Numbered from the stretch's first letter, positions 1 through 8,831 are shown. The stretch is 57,468 bases of DNA from Gemmatimonadota bacterium (GCA_015664885.1 DQPL01000020.1:1-57468); one strand, 5' to 3'. Program-made: numbers and translations. The notes: generated from the sequence alone by a model not told the origin.

Positions 1-90
1 TAGAGCTGCGGGGGCTTCCTGGGCGGTGGCTAGCTCAGCACCAGTCATCACCGCGAGCAGCGCGACGAGAAGCAAAGATGTCTTGTGCAT
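1..90 (-). CDS. Secreted protein, N-terminal fragment (cut by window edge)
   Basis: Reading leftward from an ATG at 90 gives 30 codons that run off the window edge. The start MHKTSLLLVALLAVMTG continues to a small-residue site ending ELATAQE, a typical Sec signal peptide with cleavage near A-Q. Nothing of the mature protein is visible, so no function can be given. It is divergent from the gene starting at 205, leaving a 114-nt shared upstream region in which I see no clear operator. Confidence 0.5.
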   Translation of the reverse strand, partial: MHKTSLLLVALLAVMTGAELATAQEAPAAL

Positions 91-204
91 GGATCGCGAA
101 GTTGGGGTTGTCGGCCGGGTGGATAAGACGAGCCACAAGATAGGCATGGCGGAGCTGGTCGGGGTATGGTTCATTGGCCTCACCACCTCTAGCCGAGTTG
201 ATCC

Positions 205-1329
205 ATGACGACAGGATTCTCGCAAGCGACCTCTCGACTCAATCAGGTCCTTCTGGCCGCCGGCCTAGCCACCCTGGCGATCTCGAGCCCTGCCGTCGCC
301 CAGGCCCAGACCATGCGCCAGTACCAATTCGGCGTATTCGACGACGAGGTCCGGCTGGTGATGAAGGAAGTGGCCCAGCCCACTCCGGGCGCCAACGAAG
401 TCCTGGTCCGCGTGAGAGCGACCTCCCTGAATCGGCGAGACCTGTCGATCCTCCAGTCGCAGTACGGCGGCGGGAATCCGCGCACCGGCCTGGTGCCGCT
501 GTCGGACGGAGCCGGCGAGGTGATCGGCGTCGGACCCGGTGTCACTCGCTTCGAGGTCGGGGACCGCGTGGCCGGGATCTTCTTCGCTAGCTGGGTGGAC
601 GGAAGACCGAGCGCGCGGACGAACGCATCCGCCAGAGGTGGCGCCATCGACGGCATGCTCTCGGAGATGATCGTCAGTCATGAAGACGGGCTGGTCGAGA
701 TCCCGGAGCACCTCTCGTTCATAGAGGCCGCCACCCTCCCCTGTGCGGGTGTGACCGCGTGGAACGCGCTCTTCAAACACGGCGGCCTGGTGGAGGACGA
801 CTTCGTCCTGTTGGAAGGCACGGGCGGCGTATCCATCTTCGGCCTGCAGTTCTCGGTGGCAGCCGGAGCCAGGCCGATCATCACCAGCTCGAGCGATGAA
901 AAGCTGGTGCGCGCCCGCGAGATGGGGGCGTACGGCACCGTCAACTACCGGACCAACACCGAGTGGCAAGACGAAGTGCGCGCCATCACCGGCAACGCGG
1001 GCGTGACCCAAGTGCTCGAAGTGGGCGGCCGCGACACACTGCCCAAGGCGATCCGGGCGCTCGGATACGGCGGCCACATCGCGATCATCGGAGGCTTGTC
1101 GGGCTTCGCAAACGCCATGCCCATCGGCTCGTTCATCGGCCGCAGCATCAAAGTGACGGGAATCTATGTTGGTTCCAGGGCGGACTTCGAAGCCATGAAC
1201 GCCTTCATCACACAACACCAACTGCGTCCGCTCGTCGACAAGGTCTTCACGTTCGACAATGCACCGGCGGCCTACGATCACATGGCCAGTGGTAACCACA
1301 TGGGGAAGATCGTAATCGCGAGTTTCTAG
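205..1329 (+). CDS. Exported medium-chain dehydrogenase/reductase (quinone oxidoreductase-like)
   Basis: A 374-residue MDR-superfamily protein. The catalytic GroES-like half (about residues 37-160) is followed by a Rossmann half with the loop EGTGGVSIF (about 199-207), then the downstream pattern of zinc-free quinone-reductase-like MDRs (AREMGA, VNYRT, GGHIAIIGG). No zinc-ligand pattern is evident, so NAD(P)H-dependent C=C or carbonyl reduction is the family-level expectation. The unusual part is the N-terminus: residues 1-36 form a convincing signal peptide ending SPAVAQAQ, which would put an NAD(P)-binding enzyme in the periplasm. An internal Met at residue 37 would give a cytoplasmic form, but no Shine-Dalgarno precedes it. 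Its stop overlaps the stop of the convergent cyclase gene in a shared CTAG. Confidence 0.8.
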   Translation: MTTGFSQATSRLNQVLLAAGLATLAISSPAVAQAQTMRQYQFGVFDDEVRLVMKEVAQPTPGANEVLVRVRATSLNRRDLSILQSQYGGGNPRTGLVPLSDGAGEVIGVGPGVTRFEVGDRVAGIFFASWVDGRPSARTNASARGGAIDGMLSEMIVSHEDGLVEIPEHLSFIEAATLPCAGVTAWNALFKHGGLVEDDFVLLEGTGGVSIFGLQFSVAAGARPIITSSSDEKLVRAREMGAYGTVNYRTNTEWQDEVRAITGNAGVTQVLEVGGRDTLPKAIRALGYGGHIAIIGGLSGFANAMPIGSFIGRSIKVTGIYVGSRADFEAMNAFITQHQLRPLVDKVFTFDNAPAAYDHMASGNHMGKIVIASF

Positions 1330-2282
1330 AACACCGCGATGGGGTTGAGCGCCGCCCCTGCCCCATGCGGTACGCCGTGGGGCGAGGCCATGAACATGAA
1401 CTCCCACCGGTTCAGCTCGTTGGCCGTCCTGGCCAGGTCTTCGAGCCCCAGGTTGTCGAAGAGGTGCACGCCAAGCGATACCAGAGCGAAGAAGTGAATG
1501 GGGACGGTGACCCCCTCCACCCGGCCGCCCTCCTGGGGCACGTCGGAGCCGAGCAGCGCGATGTCCCGCTCCTTGAAGAACGGGATCAGAGAAGGATGAT
1601 ATCCTCCCCTTTGCCCGACGTCGCGGCCTGTGCGCAAGAAAAGGGCATCGCCGGACGAAATCGTGATGCCGGTCTCGGCTTCCCAGGCCTCGATGTCCTC
1701 CGGACGCACGGCCTTCCCCGGCAGATCCACCAGGATGCCGCGAGTGACGAGCCCGTCTTTCAAGTTGACGACGCCCAGCTGGGTGCAGCCGTCCTCTTTC
1801 GAGGCGACGTCCTCGAACGGCAGACCGTTGTACACCTTGCCGTTGTACGCCACGTGGCAGAGCGCATCGAGATGTGATACGAGGCTACCGTGATATTCGA
1901 TCTCGTATCGCTCCCAGAAGTAGCCACCATTGGTATCGATATCGAACACGCTACGGACCGAGCCCACGAGCACCGGGGCTCGGTTCGCGCTCGCCTCGTC
2001 CGGGTTGTCGAGCGTTTGGATCGTCATGGCGCGCGCCATCGAGACGGTCCTGCCTTCCTCCACCAGTCGAGCCGCCGCTACTCGCTTTGCAGGAGTGATG
2101 AGGTTGAGGGCGCCGAGCTGGTCGTCTGCCCCCCAGCGGCCCCAATTCGACAGCTCGCTCATCCAGGCGTCGTATTGCTGCCTACTGACTTCGCCGCCTG
2201 GATCAACCTGGGCGCTCGCATTGGTCCCGAACGCAACCATGGTCGTGGCCACTAGGCCACAGAGAAGAGCTATCACTCGCAT
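1326..2282 (-). CDS. Exported cyclase-family (kynurenine formamidase-like) hydrolase
   Basis: A 318-residue protein of the cyclase/kynurenine formamidase family (PF04199), metal-dependent amidohydrolases that open formamides or close polyketide rings. The motif HLDALCH (about residue 137) corresponds to the family's metal-binding HxxxxxH, and downstream segments such as GILVDLPG and GDALFLRTG are typical. Residues 1-24 (MRVIALLCGL to NASAQ) form a Sec signal peptide, unlike cytoplasmic formamidases, so it probably acts in the periplasm. The ATG at 2282 is preceded by GGAGG at good spacing. The substrate is unknown. It is convergent with the MDR gene and divergent from the operon at 2536; the 253-nt gap between holds nothing else I can support. 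Confidence 0.8.
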   Translation of the reverse strand: MRVIALLCGLVATTMVAFGTNASAQVDPGGEVSRQQYDAWMSELSNWGRWGADDQLGALNLITPAKRVAAARLVEEGRTVSMARAMTIQTLDNPDEASANRAPVLVGSVRSVFDIDTNGGYFWERYEIEYHGSLVSHLDALCHVAYNGKVYNGLPFEDVASKEDGCTQLGVVNLKDGLVTRGILVDLPGKAVRPEDIEAWEAETGITISSGDALFLRTGRDVGQRGGYHPSLIPFFKERDIALLGSDVPQEGGRVEGVTVPIHFFALVSLGVHLFDNLGLEDLARTANELNRWEFMFMASPHGVPHGAGAALNPIAVF

Positions 2283-2535
2283 GATGTCCTCCAGAAGGGT
2301 TACTGCAGCGGCTAAAAATGCGTCGTCGCCACGTCGGGCGGCAAGCGACTCCCGTTTGGGCCGTCCCGGGCAGTGCCTACACGCCGGCCAGCTCCGCTGG
2401 CGCCCCGAGATGACACTCTATAGCCTGTCGCTGCACGCTACCCGACGCTCGGATCTCAACTACCAGCGGGCAGAGACGAGAGACAACACATGAACCGGCA
2501 CGCGTTAGTCAGAACCCACCACTCGAGCTTCGAAC

Positions 2536-3444
2536 ATGATCGTTGAGCCCGGAACTACTCGCATCGGCTGGATCGGCCTGGGAGTCATGGGGCGCAGTAT
2601 GTGCGCCCACCTCGTCGACGCAGGCTTTTCGGCGACCGTCTACACGCGCACTCAGGAGACTGCCGACTCGGTGCTCGCCAAGGGCGCGACCTGGGCCGAC
2701 ACGCCGAAGGCGGTAGCCGAGCAAAGCGACGTAATGTTCACCATCGTGGGCTTCCCGACCGACGTGCGCGAGGTCGTGCTCGGGCCCGACGGCGCTCTGG
2801 CGGGTTGCGAAGCCGGCAACGTGCTCGTGGACATGACCACCAGCGAGCCGTCCCTAGCGGTAGAGATCTACGAAGCAGCGAAGGCCAAGGGAGTGGCGAG
2901 CGTGGACGCGCCGGTCTCGGGCGGAGACGTCGGCGCGAAAGAAGCGCGCCTGTCCATCATGATTGGCGGGGACGCCGACGTCGTAGAGTCGCTCGATCCG
3001 TGCTGGAACGCCATGGGCAAGGCGATCGTGCGCCAGGGCGGTCCGGGCGCGGGGCAGCATACCAAGATGGTGAACCAGACGCTGATCGCATCCGGCATGA
3101 TCGGGGTCTGCGAGGGCCTACTCTACGCCTACAAGGCGGGGCTCGACCTGGATACCGTGATGGAGTCCGTCGCCTCGGGAGCGGCCGGCAGCTGGTCGCT
3201 CTCGAACTACGGTCCGCGCATGATCGCCAACAACTTCGATCCCGGATTCTTCGTGGAGCATTTCATCAAGGACATGGGCATCGCGCTCGCAGAGGCGAAC
3301 CGGATGGACCTGTCCCTGCCGGGCCTGGCGTTGGCGCATCAGCTCTACACCGCGCTACGGGCCCAGGGCGGAGGAAGGAAGGGAACACACGCGCTTCAGC
3401 TCGCGATGGCGAGCCTATCGCACATCGACTGGGAGCGACGCTGA
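2536..3444 (+). CDS. NAD(P)-dependent beta-hydroxyacid dehydrogenase (3-hydroxyisobutyrate dehydrogenase family)
   Basis: A 302-residue member of the 3-hydroxyisobutyrate dehydrogenase family, which includes tartronate semialdehyde reductase and succinic semialdehyde reductases. The Rossmann motif [13 protein letters not shown] (about 12-24) starts the NADP domain. The substrate motif [11 protein letters not shown] (about 125-135) and the catalytic-lysine region [13 protein letters not shown] (about 170-182) are both present, so it looks active. There is no signal peptide, so it is cytoplasmic. It is the first gene of an operon: its TGA overlaps the ATG of the dihaem cytochrome gene by one base, which in turn overlaps a PQQ dehydrogenase. 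That suggests the enzyme handles an aldehyde or hydroxyacid linked to the alcohol oxidised in the periplasm; the exact substrate is inference. Confidence 0.85.
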   Translation: MIVEPGTTRIGWIGLGVMGRSMCAHLVDAGFSATVYTRTQETADSVLAKGATWADTPKAVAEQSDVMFTIVGFPTDVREVVLGPDGALAGCEAGNVLVDMTTSEPSLAVEIYEAAKAKGVASVDAPVSGGDVGAKEARLSIMIGGDADVVESLDPCWNAMGKAIVRQGGPGAGQHTKMVNQTLIASGMIGVCEGLLYAYKAGLDLDTVMESVASGAAGSWSLSNYGPRMIANNFDPGFFVEHFIKDMGIALAEANRMDLSLPGLALAHQLYTALRAQGGGRKGTHALQLAMASLSHIDWERR

Positions 3445-4241
3445 TGAGGGATGACGGGCGGACATTCGCACGGCTCGGCCTCCTGGGTTTCTGCGCGGTC
3501 GCGTGGCTGCTTCCCGCTGCCGAGCAGGGTCACGCACAGGCTTCGGGAGACCATCAATACACCAGCGAAGACATCGAAGCGGGCTCCCGTGTCTATACCT
3601 CCGAGTGTGCGCTGTGCCACGGGGCGAACGGGGACGATGTGGACGGCGTGAACCTGCGTCTGGGCCAGTTCCGGAGTTCGGTGTCGGACGACGACCTTCG
3701 CGGGGTCATCACGACGGGTCTCGCCAGCGCCCGCATGCCGGCCTTCGACCTGAATTCCGATGAGCTCAACGGCGTCATCGCCTACATCCGTGCGGGTTTC
3801 GATCCGAGCGGGGTCGCGGTAAAGGTGGGTGACGTCGCTCGCGGCCAGGATCTCTTCGAGGGCCAGGGTGATTGCTCGTCGTGTCATCGCGTCAATGGGC
3901 GAGGCCCACGCACCGCGCCCGACCTGAGCGATATCGGCGCCGTGCGCACCCCTGCAGCACTCCAGCGAGCGATTCTCGACCCCATCACCGCTTTGTTGCC
4001 CATCAACCGACCAGTGCGGGCCGTGACTCGCGGCGGTGAGACCATCCAGGGGCGACGGCTGAACGAGGACACCTACACCGTGCAGCTGATCGACTCGGAA
4101 GGACGCCTACGCTCGCTCGTGAAAGCAGATCTGGCCGAATACGAGGTTAGTAACACGCCCACGATGGAGCCCACCACACTCTCCAGCGACCAGGTCGCTG
4201 ACCTCATCGGATACCTTCTTTCGCTCAGGGGCATGCAATGA
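3444..4241 (+). CDS. Dihaem c-type cytochrome, probable PQQ-dehydrogenase electron acceptor
   Basis: A 265-residue exported protein: signal peptide about 1-32 (ending GHAQA), then two cytochrome c domains. The haem-binding motifs are CALCH at 55-59 and CSSCH at 144-148, with Met98 and Met241 (TPTMEP) as likely axial ligands. The stretch GRRLNEDTYTVQLID (about 204-218) resembles the putative haem-binding domain common in Planctomycetes and Verrucomicrobia. The frame stays open far upstream of the chosen start, but the ATG at 3444 overlaps the preceding stop (TGATG) and directly begins the signal peptide. It overlaps the next gene by ATGA, so the two are translationally coupled. By context it accepts electrons from that PQQ dehydrogenase and passes them to the respiratory chain. 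Confidence 0.85.
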   Translation: MRDDGRTFARLGLLGFCAVAWLLPAAEQGHAQASGDHQYTSEDIEAGSRVYTSECALCHGANGDDVDGVNLRLGQFRSSVSDDDLRGVITTGLASARMPAFDLNSDELNGVIAYIRAGFDPSGVAVKVGDVARGQDLFEGQGDCSSCHRVNGRGPRTAPDLSDIGAVRTPAALQRAILDPITALLPINRPVRAVTRGGETIQGRRLNEDTYTVQLIDSEGRLRSLVKADLAEYEVSNTPTMEPTTLSSDQVADLIGYLLSLRGMQ

Positions 4242-5893
4242 AACCCCTTCGCACGTTGCTTTCGTTGTTCGTGCTCGGGGGGCTGCTCGCGTCTGCAGAG
4301 CTCGATGCTCAGGTGACATACGATCGTATCCTGGCCGCTGACGACGAGCCCGAGAACTGGCTCACCTACAACGGCAATTACTCCAGCCAGCGGCACAGTG
4401 GGCTCGAGCAGATCACGCGCGACAACGTCGACGATCTCGAGATGAAGTGGATGCTCCAGAATCAGACGTTCGGGGCTTGGCAGTCCAACCCGATCGTGGT
4501 CGACGGAATCATGTACATCACCGAGCGACCCAACGACGTCATGGCGGTGGACGCCGTCACTGGTCGGGTGTTCTGGCTGTACCGACACACGCCGTCCGAG
4601 GACGCGTCGGTGTGCTGCGGTGCCAACAACCGCGGGGTGGCTATCCTCGGCGACAAAGTGTTCATGGGCACGCTCGACGCGCGGCTGATCGCGATCGATG
4701 CGATCAACGGCAAGCCGCTCTGGGACATCGAGGTCGCCGACGTGAACCTCGCGTATTCGATCACGATGGCACCGCTGATCATCAAGGACAAAGTCGTCGT
4801 CGGCGTCGGTGGCGGTGAGTTCGGGATTCGGGGGTTCATCGCCGCTTACGACGCCGAGACGGGAGAGGAAGCGTGGCGCTTCTATACGATCCCCGGCCCC
4901 GGCGAGCCCGGTCATGACACTTGGCAGGGCGACGACTGGGAGCACGGCGGCGCCCCGGTTTGGATCACCGGCTCCTATGACCCCGAGCTCAACTTGACCT
5001 ACTGGGGCGTGGGGAATCCGGGTCCCGACTGGAACGCTGGCCAGCGTCCAGGCGACAACCTCTACTCCGACGCGGTCGTGGCTCTCGACGCCGACACCGG
5101 CGAGCTCGTGTGGCACTTCCAGTTCACTCCGAACGACGGCTACGACTACGACTCGGTACAGGTCCCCGTGCTCGTCGACATGGACTGGGACGGAAGGCCA
5201 AGAAAGCTGATGCTGTGGGCCAACCGGAACGGCTATTTCTACGCGCTCGACCGCGAGACAGGAGAGTTCCTCCTGGGCGAGCCGTTCGTGAAGGTCAACT
5301 GGTCGAGCGGCCTCGACGAGAACGGAAGGCCGATCCCGACACCACAGCCGGCTGGCTCCCCCACCTGGCCGGGCAATCAGGGAGGGACAAACTGGTATCC
5401 GCCGTCTTACAGCCCGAGCACGGGCCTCTTCTATTTCGCGGCATGGGAAAACTACGCGACGATCTACGAGCCCGAGGACTCCGAGTACAGGCCTGGTCGG
5501 TTTTTTCTGGGCGGCGGCTTCAGCGTGCTGGCGCCAGTACCGGGCGCTCCCACCATCGGGATCGGTCGCACCACCCCGATCAACAACTGGACGGACGAAG
5601 TCGGGTACGGTGCGGTGATCGCCATGGACCCCCGCTCGGGAGGCGCAGCCTGGAAGTTCCGGCAGTTCGACGTCAGCGACGGCGGCATGTTGACTACGGC
5701 GTCGGATCTGCTGTTCACGGGTGGCCGAGAAGGCCACTTCCACGCGCTCGACGCGTGGACCGGGGAGTTGCTGTGGAAAGCGAGTCTCGGCGGACAAATC
5801 GTGATGGCGCCAGTCACCTTTATGGTAGACGGCCACCAGTACGTGTCGGTCATTTCGGGCCACACCTTGGTCACCTTCGCGTTGCGCGACTAG
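4238..5893 (+). CDS. PQQ-dependent alcohol dehydrogenase with lanthanide-type Asp pair
   Basis: A 551-residue periplasmic quinoprotein of the methanol/ethanol dehydrogenase family: signal peptide about 1-25 (ending ELDAQ), then an eight-bladed propeller with repeated W/ETG blade motifs. The vicinal cysteines at 126-127 (CCGANNRG) match the disulfide that stacks on PQQ. The catalytic Asp303 lies in GYDYD, and Asp305 sits two residues later, where XoxF-type lanthanide enzymes have their extra metal ligand and calcium-type MxaF has Ala. On family knowledge this predicts a lanthanide cofactor; it is not proven here. There is no fused haem, which agrees with the dihaem cytochrome encoded immediately upstream. 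Substrate unknown. Confidence 0.88.
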   Translation: MKPLRTLLSLFVLGGLLASAELDAQVTYDRILAADDEPENWLTYNGNYSSQRHSGLEQITRDNVDDLEMKWMLQNQTFGAWQSNPIVVDGIMYITERPNDVMAVDAVTGRVFWLYRHTPSEDASVCCGANNRGVAILGDKVFMGTLDARLIAIDAINGKPLWDIEVADVNLAYSITMAPLIIKDKVVVGVGGGEFGIRGFIAAYDAETGEEAWRFYTIPGPGEPGHDTWQGDDWEHGGAPVWITGSYDPELNLTYWGVGNPGPDWNAGQRPGDNLYSDAVVALDADTGELVWHFQFTPNDGYDYDSVQVPVLVDMDWDGRPRKLMLWANRNGYFYALDRETGEFLLGEPFVKVNWSSGLDENGRPIPTPQPAGSPTWPGNQGGTNWYPPSYSPSTGLFYFAAWENYATIYEPEDSEYRPGRFFLGGGFSVLAPVPGAPTIGIGRTTPINNWTDEVGYGAVIAMDPRSGGAAWKFRQFDVSDGGMLTTASDLLFTGGREGHFHALDAWTGELLWKASLGGQIVMAPVTFMVDGHQYVSVISGHTLVTFALRD

Positions 5894-5942
5894 AGGGAGC
5901 GTGATGGCGCCCTCAACACCCCGTTAGACGGTCATCCCCGCG

Positions 5943-6842
5943 ATGACGATTGCCGTCACTGGCGCCAATAGCAGCGTCGGTCAAAAGCTGTTGGCGCACG
6001 TCGTCGCAAGCGGCGGCATCGATGTCATCGCCGGAGTGCGATCAGAACGCGCGGCCGATTCACTGCCATCCTCGCCTCACATCACGCGCCGCATCATTTC
6101 GTATGATGTCGGCGAGCTGGCCGAGGCCATGCGAGGTGCGTCGTGCGTCGTGCACCTGGCGGGCATCCTGATCGAGAGCAAGACGTCCAACTATGCTGAT
6201 GCGAACGTGGCCGCGACCGTCTCCGTCGTGCAGGCTTCCAGAACCGCCGATGTGGGGCACATCGTCTTGATCAGTGTCCTCGGCGCTAGCCCGAACTCGG
6301 CCAACGCCTTCCTGAGATCCAAGGGTGATGCCGAGCGCGCAGTCGCGCAGTCGGGCATCCCGGCAACCATCATCCGCACTCCTATCCTGCTCGGACCGGG
6401 CACGGCGGGCGCCGACGCGCTTTTGCGAACGGCCAGGCGCGGGAAGGCCTCACTCCTGGGCGGGGGTGGCCATGCACTGCGCCCGCTGGATCTCGATGAC
6501 CTGTGTCGTGCCATACTGCGCGTCTGTGAGACTCGGCCTGAAGGCGTCTCCACCCATAAGCTGGTCGGGCCGGAACCCATATCTTATCGGGACCTGGTCA
6601 TACGGGTCGCCGATCTCCTGGGCACAGCGGTGTCACTGCGGACGACCCCGGTTTGGCTGGCCAAGTTGGGCGCATCAGTCACCAGCCGCATGAGGGGGGG
6701 AGGCATCTCGCCGACCGTCATCGATGTCATCACGACGAGCGAGGAAGTGCATCACAATGCAGCCGATGACTTAGGCGTTAGCCTCACACCGTTGTCGGAG
6801 ACATTGAACAAGATCCTTTCAGCCGAAACGGAATCGACATGA
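5943..6842 (+). CDS. Atypical SDR / NAD(P)H-binding sugar-epimerase-like protein
   Basis: A 299-residue atypical short-chain dehydrogenase of the NmrA/NDUFA9-like type. It starts MTIAVTGANSSVGQKLL (TGANSSVG replaces TGxxGxxG), has VVHLAGI in the position of the NAG-type strand, and later the segment IRTPILLGPG typical of complex-I-associated and ubiquinone-associated SDRs. The classical YxxxK is not obvious, so it may bind NAD(P)H structurally or act as an epimerase or reductase. It ends in ATGA shared with the next gene, making it the first of a coupled three-gene set with a polytopic membrane protein and a CDP-alcohol phosphotransferase; a lipid head-group role is inferred from that. The gap to the preceding PQQ gene is about 50 nt, so it may also be read through. 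Confidence 0.75.
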   Translation: MTIAVTGANSSVGQKLLAHVVASGGIDVIAGVRSERAADSLPSSPHITRRIISYDVGELAEAMRGASCVVHLAGILIESKTSNYADANVAATVSVVQASRTADVGHIVLISVLGASPNSANAFLRSKGDAERAVAQSGIPATIIRTPILLGPGTAGADALLRTARRGKASLLGGGGHALRPLDLDDLCRAILRVCETRPEGVSTHKLVGPEPISYRDLVIRVADLLGTAVSLRTTPVWLAKLGASVTSRMRGGGISPTVIDVITTSEEVHHNAADDLGVSLTPLSETLNKILSAETEST

Positions 6843-7831
6843 CGGAACCCGGAGCCGAAGCCACCACCGCGCCTAAGAAACCGAGCGCATTGCAGCGCCT
6901 TCTGTTCCTAGGTCTGACCGGGCTGTGTTTTGCCTACCTGTACTACCGCTTGAACGGCGCCGCCGGACGCGAGGGGCTCCCGCTCGTCGACTATATGTCT
7001 CAAGTGTTCTCCAACGTTGCCTGGCTCCCTTGGCTGTTCTTGATGGTGGCGTACTCGTTGTTCTATTTCTTCATCGATACCCTGGTGGTGACGCACGCAC
7101 TCGGGTGGTTCATCAAAGACATTCCCTACCGCGACATCCTCCCTATACGCGCCAGCGCCTACATCATCTCGATGTTCAATGAGCAGATCGGGAAGGGTGC
7201 CATGGCCTACTACCTGAATAGGCGCGATCAAGTACCGGGCTGGGAAGTCGGCTCGGTCATGCTGTTCGTCATGTTCTGCGAAGTTTTCTACTTGCTGGTC
7301 TGGGCCACGATCGGGTTCTACGTCAGCCGTGACTCACTTCCGGAAGTGTTCGGTCTGATTCCCACCATCGCCTTGGTAGCAGCCGTAGGGCTCGCCTTAT
7401 GGATGCTGTACTTCCAAGGCAAGATCCTACCCAGCAGCCAACTGCGTGAGAAACGACTGCTGCACGCCTTCAAGTTGGCCAAGCCATGGCACTACGGGGC
7501 GTTCTTCCTGTTGCGTTCCCCAGCCATCATCGCCGCCGTCTTCGTCTATACTATCGCGCTGACGTTGTTCGGCGTTGATGTCTCCTTGACCTCTTTGCTC
7601 GGGTACTTGCCCGTGATTTTCTTCGCGGCCACGGTCCCCACGCCCATGCGCGCTGCTGCGATCACGTTCTGGGTCATCCTCTTTCCCGAGAACGAAGGTC
7701 AGATGGCCGCCTTCGGCTTCGTGCAGCACAACTTCTTCATTCTGTTCAACGCAGGAATCGGACTTCTTTTCTGGCGACGCGCCCAGCGCGACTTGTTTGG
7801 TACCAATGGCCGACCGGATGCGGGTGGCTAA
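6839..7831 (+). CDS. Polytopic membrane protein, lysylphosphatidylglycerol synthase TM region / UPF0104-like
   Basis: A 330-residue integral membrane protein with about eight hydrophobic segments, for example LLFLGLTGLCFAYLYY (about 22-37) and WLFLMVAYSLFYFFI (about 65-79). The arrangement and the segment EQIGKGAMAYYLNR (about 115-128) resemble the UPF0104/YbhN family, related to the flippase half of lysyl-PG synthases. The assignment rests on topology and short motifs, so it is tentative. It overlaps the upstream SDR gene by ATGA and the downstream CDP-alcohol phosphotransferase by about 26 nt, which fits a membrane-lipid synthesis or translocation unit. No catalytic residues can be named. 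Confidence 0.6.
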   Translation: MTEPGAEATTAPKKPSALQRLLFLGLTGLCFAYLYYRLNGAAGREGLPLVDYMSQVFSNVAWLPWLFLMVAYSLFYFFIDTLVVTHALGWFIKDIPYRDILPIRASAYIISMFNEQIGKGAMAYYLNRRDQVPGWEVGSVMLFVMFCEVFYLLVWATIGFYVSRDSLPEVFGLIPTIALVAAVGLALWMLYFQGKILPSSQLREKRLLHAFKLAKPWHYGAFFLLRSPAIIAAVFVYTIALTLFGVDVSLTSLLGYLPVIFFAATVPTPMRAAAITFWVILFPENEGQMAAFGFVQHNFFILFNAGIGLLFWRRAQRDLFGTNGRPDAGG

Positions 7832-8363
7832 CCTACTCACCGCTCTTCGATTGATATTGGCACTGCCGGCCGCGCTAGCCTTTGCACAGCCGGAGTTGAT
7901 GTCGCCTCTGTTGCTGCTCGCAATAGTGATCACTGCGATCGCGACCGACTTTGCGGACGGTGTCGTGGCACAAAAGACGCACACCGCCTCACCTCGCGGC
8001 CTACTCTTCGATCACGCCACCGACTTCCTTTTCGTCACATCCGGTCTCGCCGGGGCTGCTTTCGCCGGCCTGTTGTCCGCTGCGCTTCCCCTGCTCGTGG
8101 TGGTGGCGTTCTCCCAGTACGTACTGGATTCCTACTGGCTCCACCGCAACAAACAACTGCGCATGAGCTTTCTGGGGCGTTGGAACGGCATCCTCTATTT
8201 CGTGCCCTTGGTCTTGATTGCACTGTCACGCTTCGATATCGTGCTCGACTTTGGTCAAATGCTTTCCATATTAATTAAATCGTTGACCTATCTTCTCGTG
8301 CTCTCGACAGTAGTTTCAATCATTGATCGGGCCATTGCGCCACGGAGCCTTGCTAGGCCATGA
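7806..8363 (+). CDS. CDP-alcohol phosphatidyltransferase family protein, atypical motif
   Basis: A 185-residue membrane enzyme of the CDP-alcohol phosphatidyltransferase family, which moves a phosphatidyl group from CDP-diacylglycerol to an alcohol. The signature D-x2-D-G-x2-A-R-x8-G-x3-D-x3-D is present as DFADGVVAQ ... GLLFDHATD (about residues 46-71). All four Asp and both Gly are kept, but the conserved Arg after Ala is Gln. About five hydrophobic segments follow. I start at the ATG at 7806 rather than the TTG nine bases earlier; both lie inside the 3' end of the previous gene, implying coupling. The alcohol acceptor cannot be told from sequence. The Arg-to-Gln change may mean altered substrate or lower activity. 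Confidence 0.75.
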   Translation: MADRMRVANLLTALRLILALPAALAFAQPELMSPLLLLAIVITAIATDFADGVVAQKTHTASPRGLLFDHATDFLFVTSGLAGAAFAGLLSAALPLLVVVAFSQYVLDSYWLHRNKQLRMSFLGRWNGILYFVPLVLIALSRFDIVLDFGQMLSILIKSLTYLLVLSTVVSIIDRAIAPRSLARP

Positions 8364-8408
8364 CCGGATCTATGATTTAATTCGAGACTCGATGTCAGGA
8401 CGCACGAT

Positions 8409-8831
8409 ATGTCACAACTGAACGAGCGAATCGGCCACATGCTCGAGAAAGAGCTGCGAGCCAACCCGAAGGCCGCGACTGCAGACCTCCAGAAGAAGGC
8501 GGCCAAGATCACGAAGGGGGTCGCGGAGATGAGCCTGCGCTCCTTCCACGGAACGTACGTGGGAGCGGTGAAGAGACGGATTTCCGGCAAGAAGGGCGGG
8601 AGGAGAAAGGCCAGCGTCAAGAAGTCCGGGCAGCGCGCCCATTCAGGGGCGCAGGCAACCGCTGGCCTGAGAGGTAGGATCAACTCTATGATCGAGCGAG
8701 AGATCCAAGACGCCCACAAGTCCTTCAACGGAGCGCTCGACAAAGCCCTCCGGAGAGCCAGGAAGTTGGACAGAATCGAAGACTTCGAGAAGATTCATGA
8801 AGTTCTCACGGAAGCGACGGGGATGCTCTAG
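8409..8831 (+). CDS. Small basic protein of unknown function
   Basis: A 140-residue protein I do not recognise. It is rich in Lys and Arg. A central segment (about residues 57-78) is almost entirely basic and small residues (KRRISGKKGGRRKA), which resembles a histone-like or nucleic-acid-binding tail. It is flanked by predicted helical halves (about 1-50 and 85-140) rich in Glu, Lys and Ala. There is no signal peptide or membrane segment. It lies 45 nt after the lipid operon and 35 nt before a dead amidase gene. Codon use and GC look like the neighbours. A DNA- or RNA-binding role is only suggested by charge. Confidence 0.6.
   Translation: MSQLNERIGHMLEKELRANPKAATADLQKKAAKITKGVAEMSLRSFHGTYVGAVKRRISGKKGGRRKASVKKSGQRAHSGAQATAGLRGRINSMIEREIQDAHKSFNGALDKALRRARKLDRIEDFEKIHEVLTEATGML

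Noticed and set aside
4073-5863. 596-codon open frame on the minus strand
   Set aside because: It lies entirely opposite the PQQ dehydrogenase and the cytochrome gene, has no family motif, and its composition is that of an antisense shadow in GC-rich DNA.
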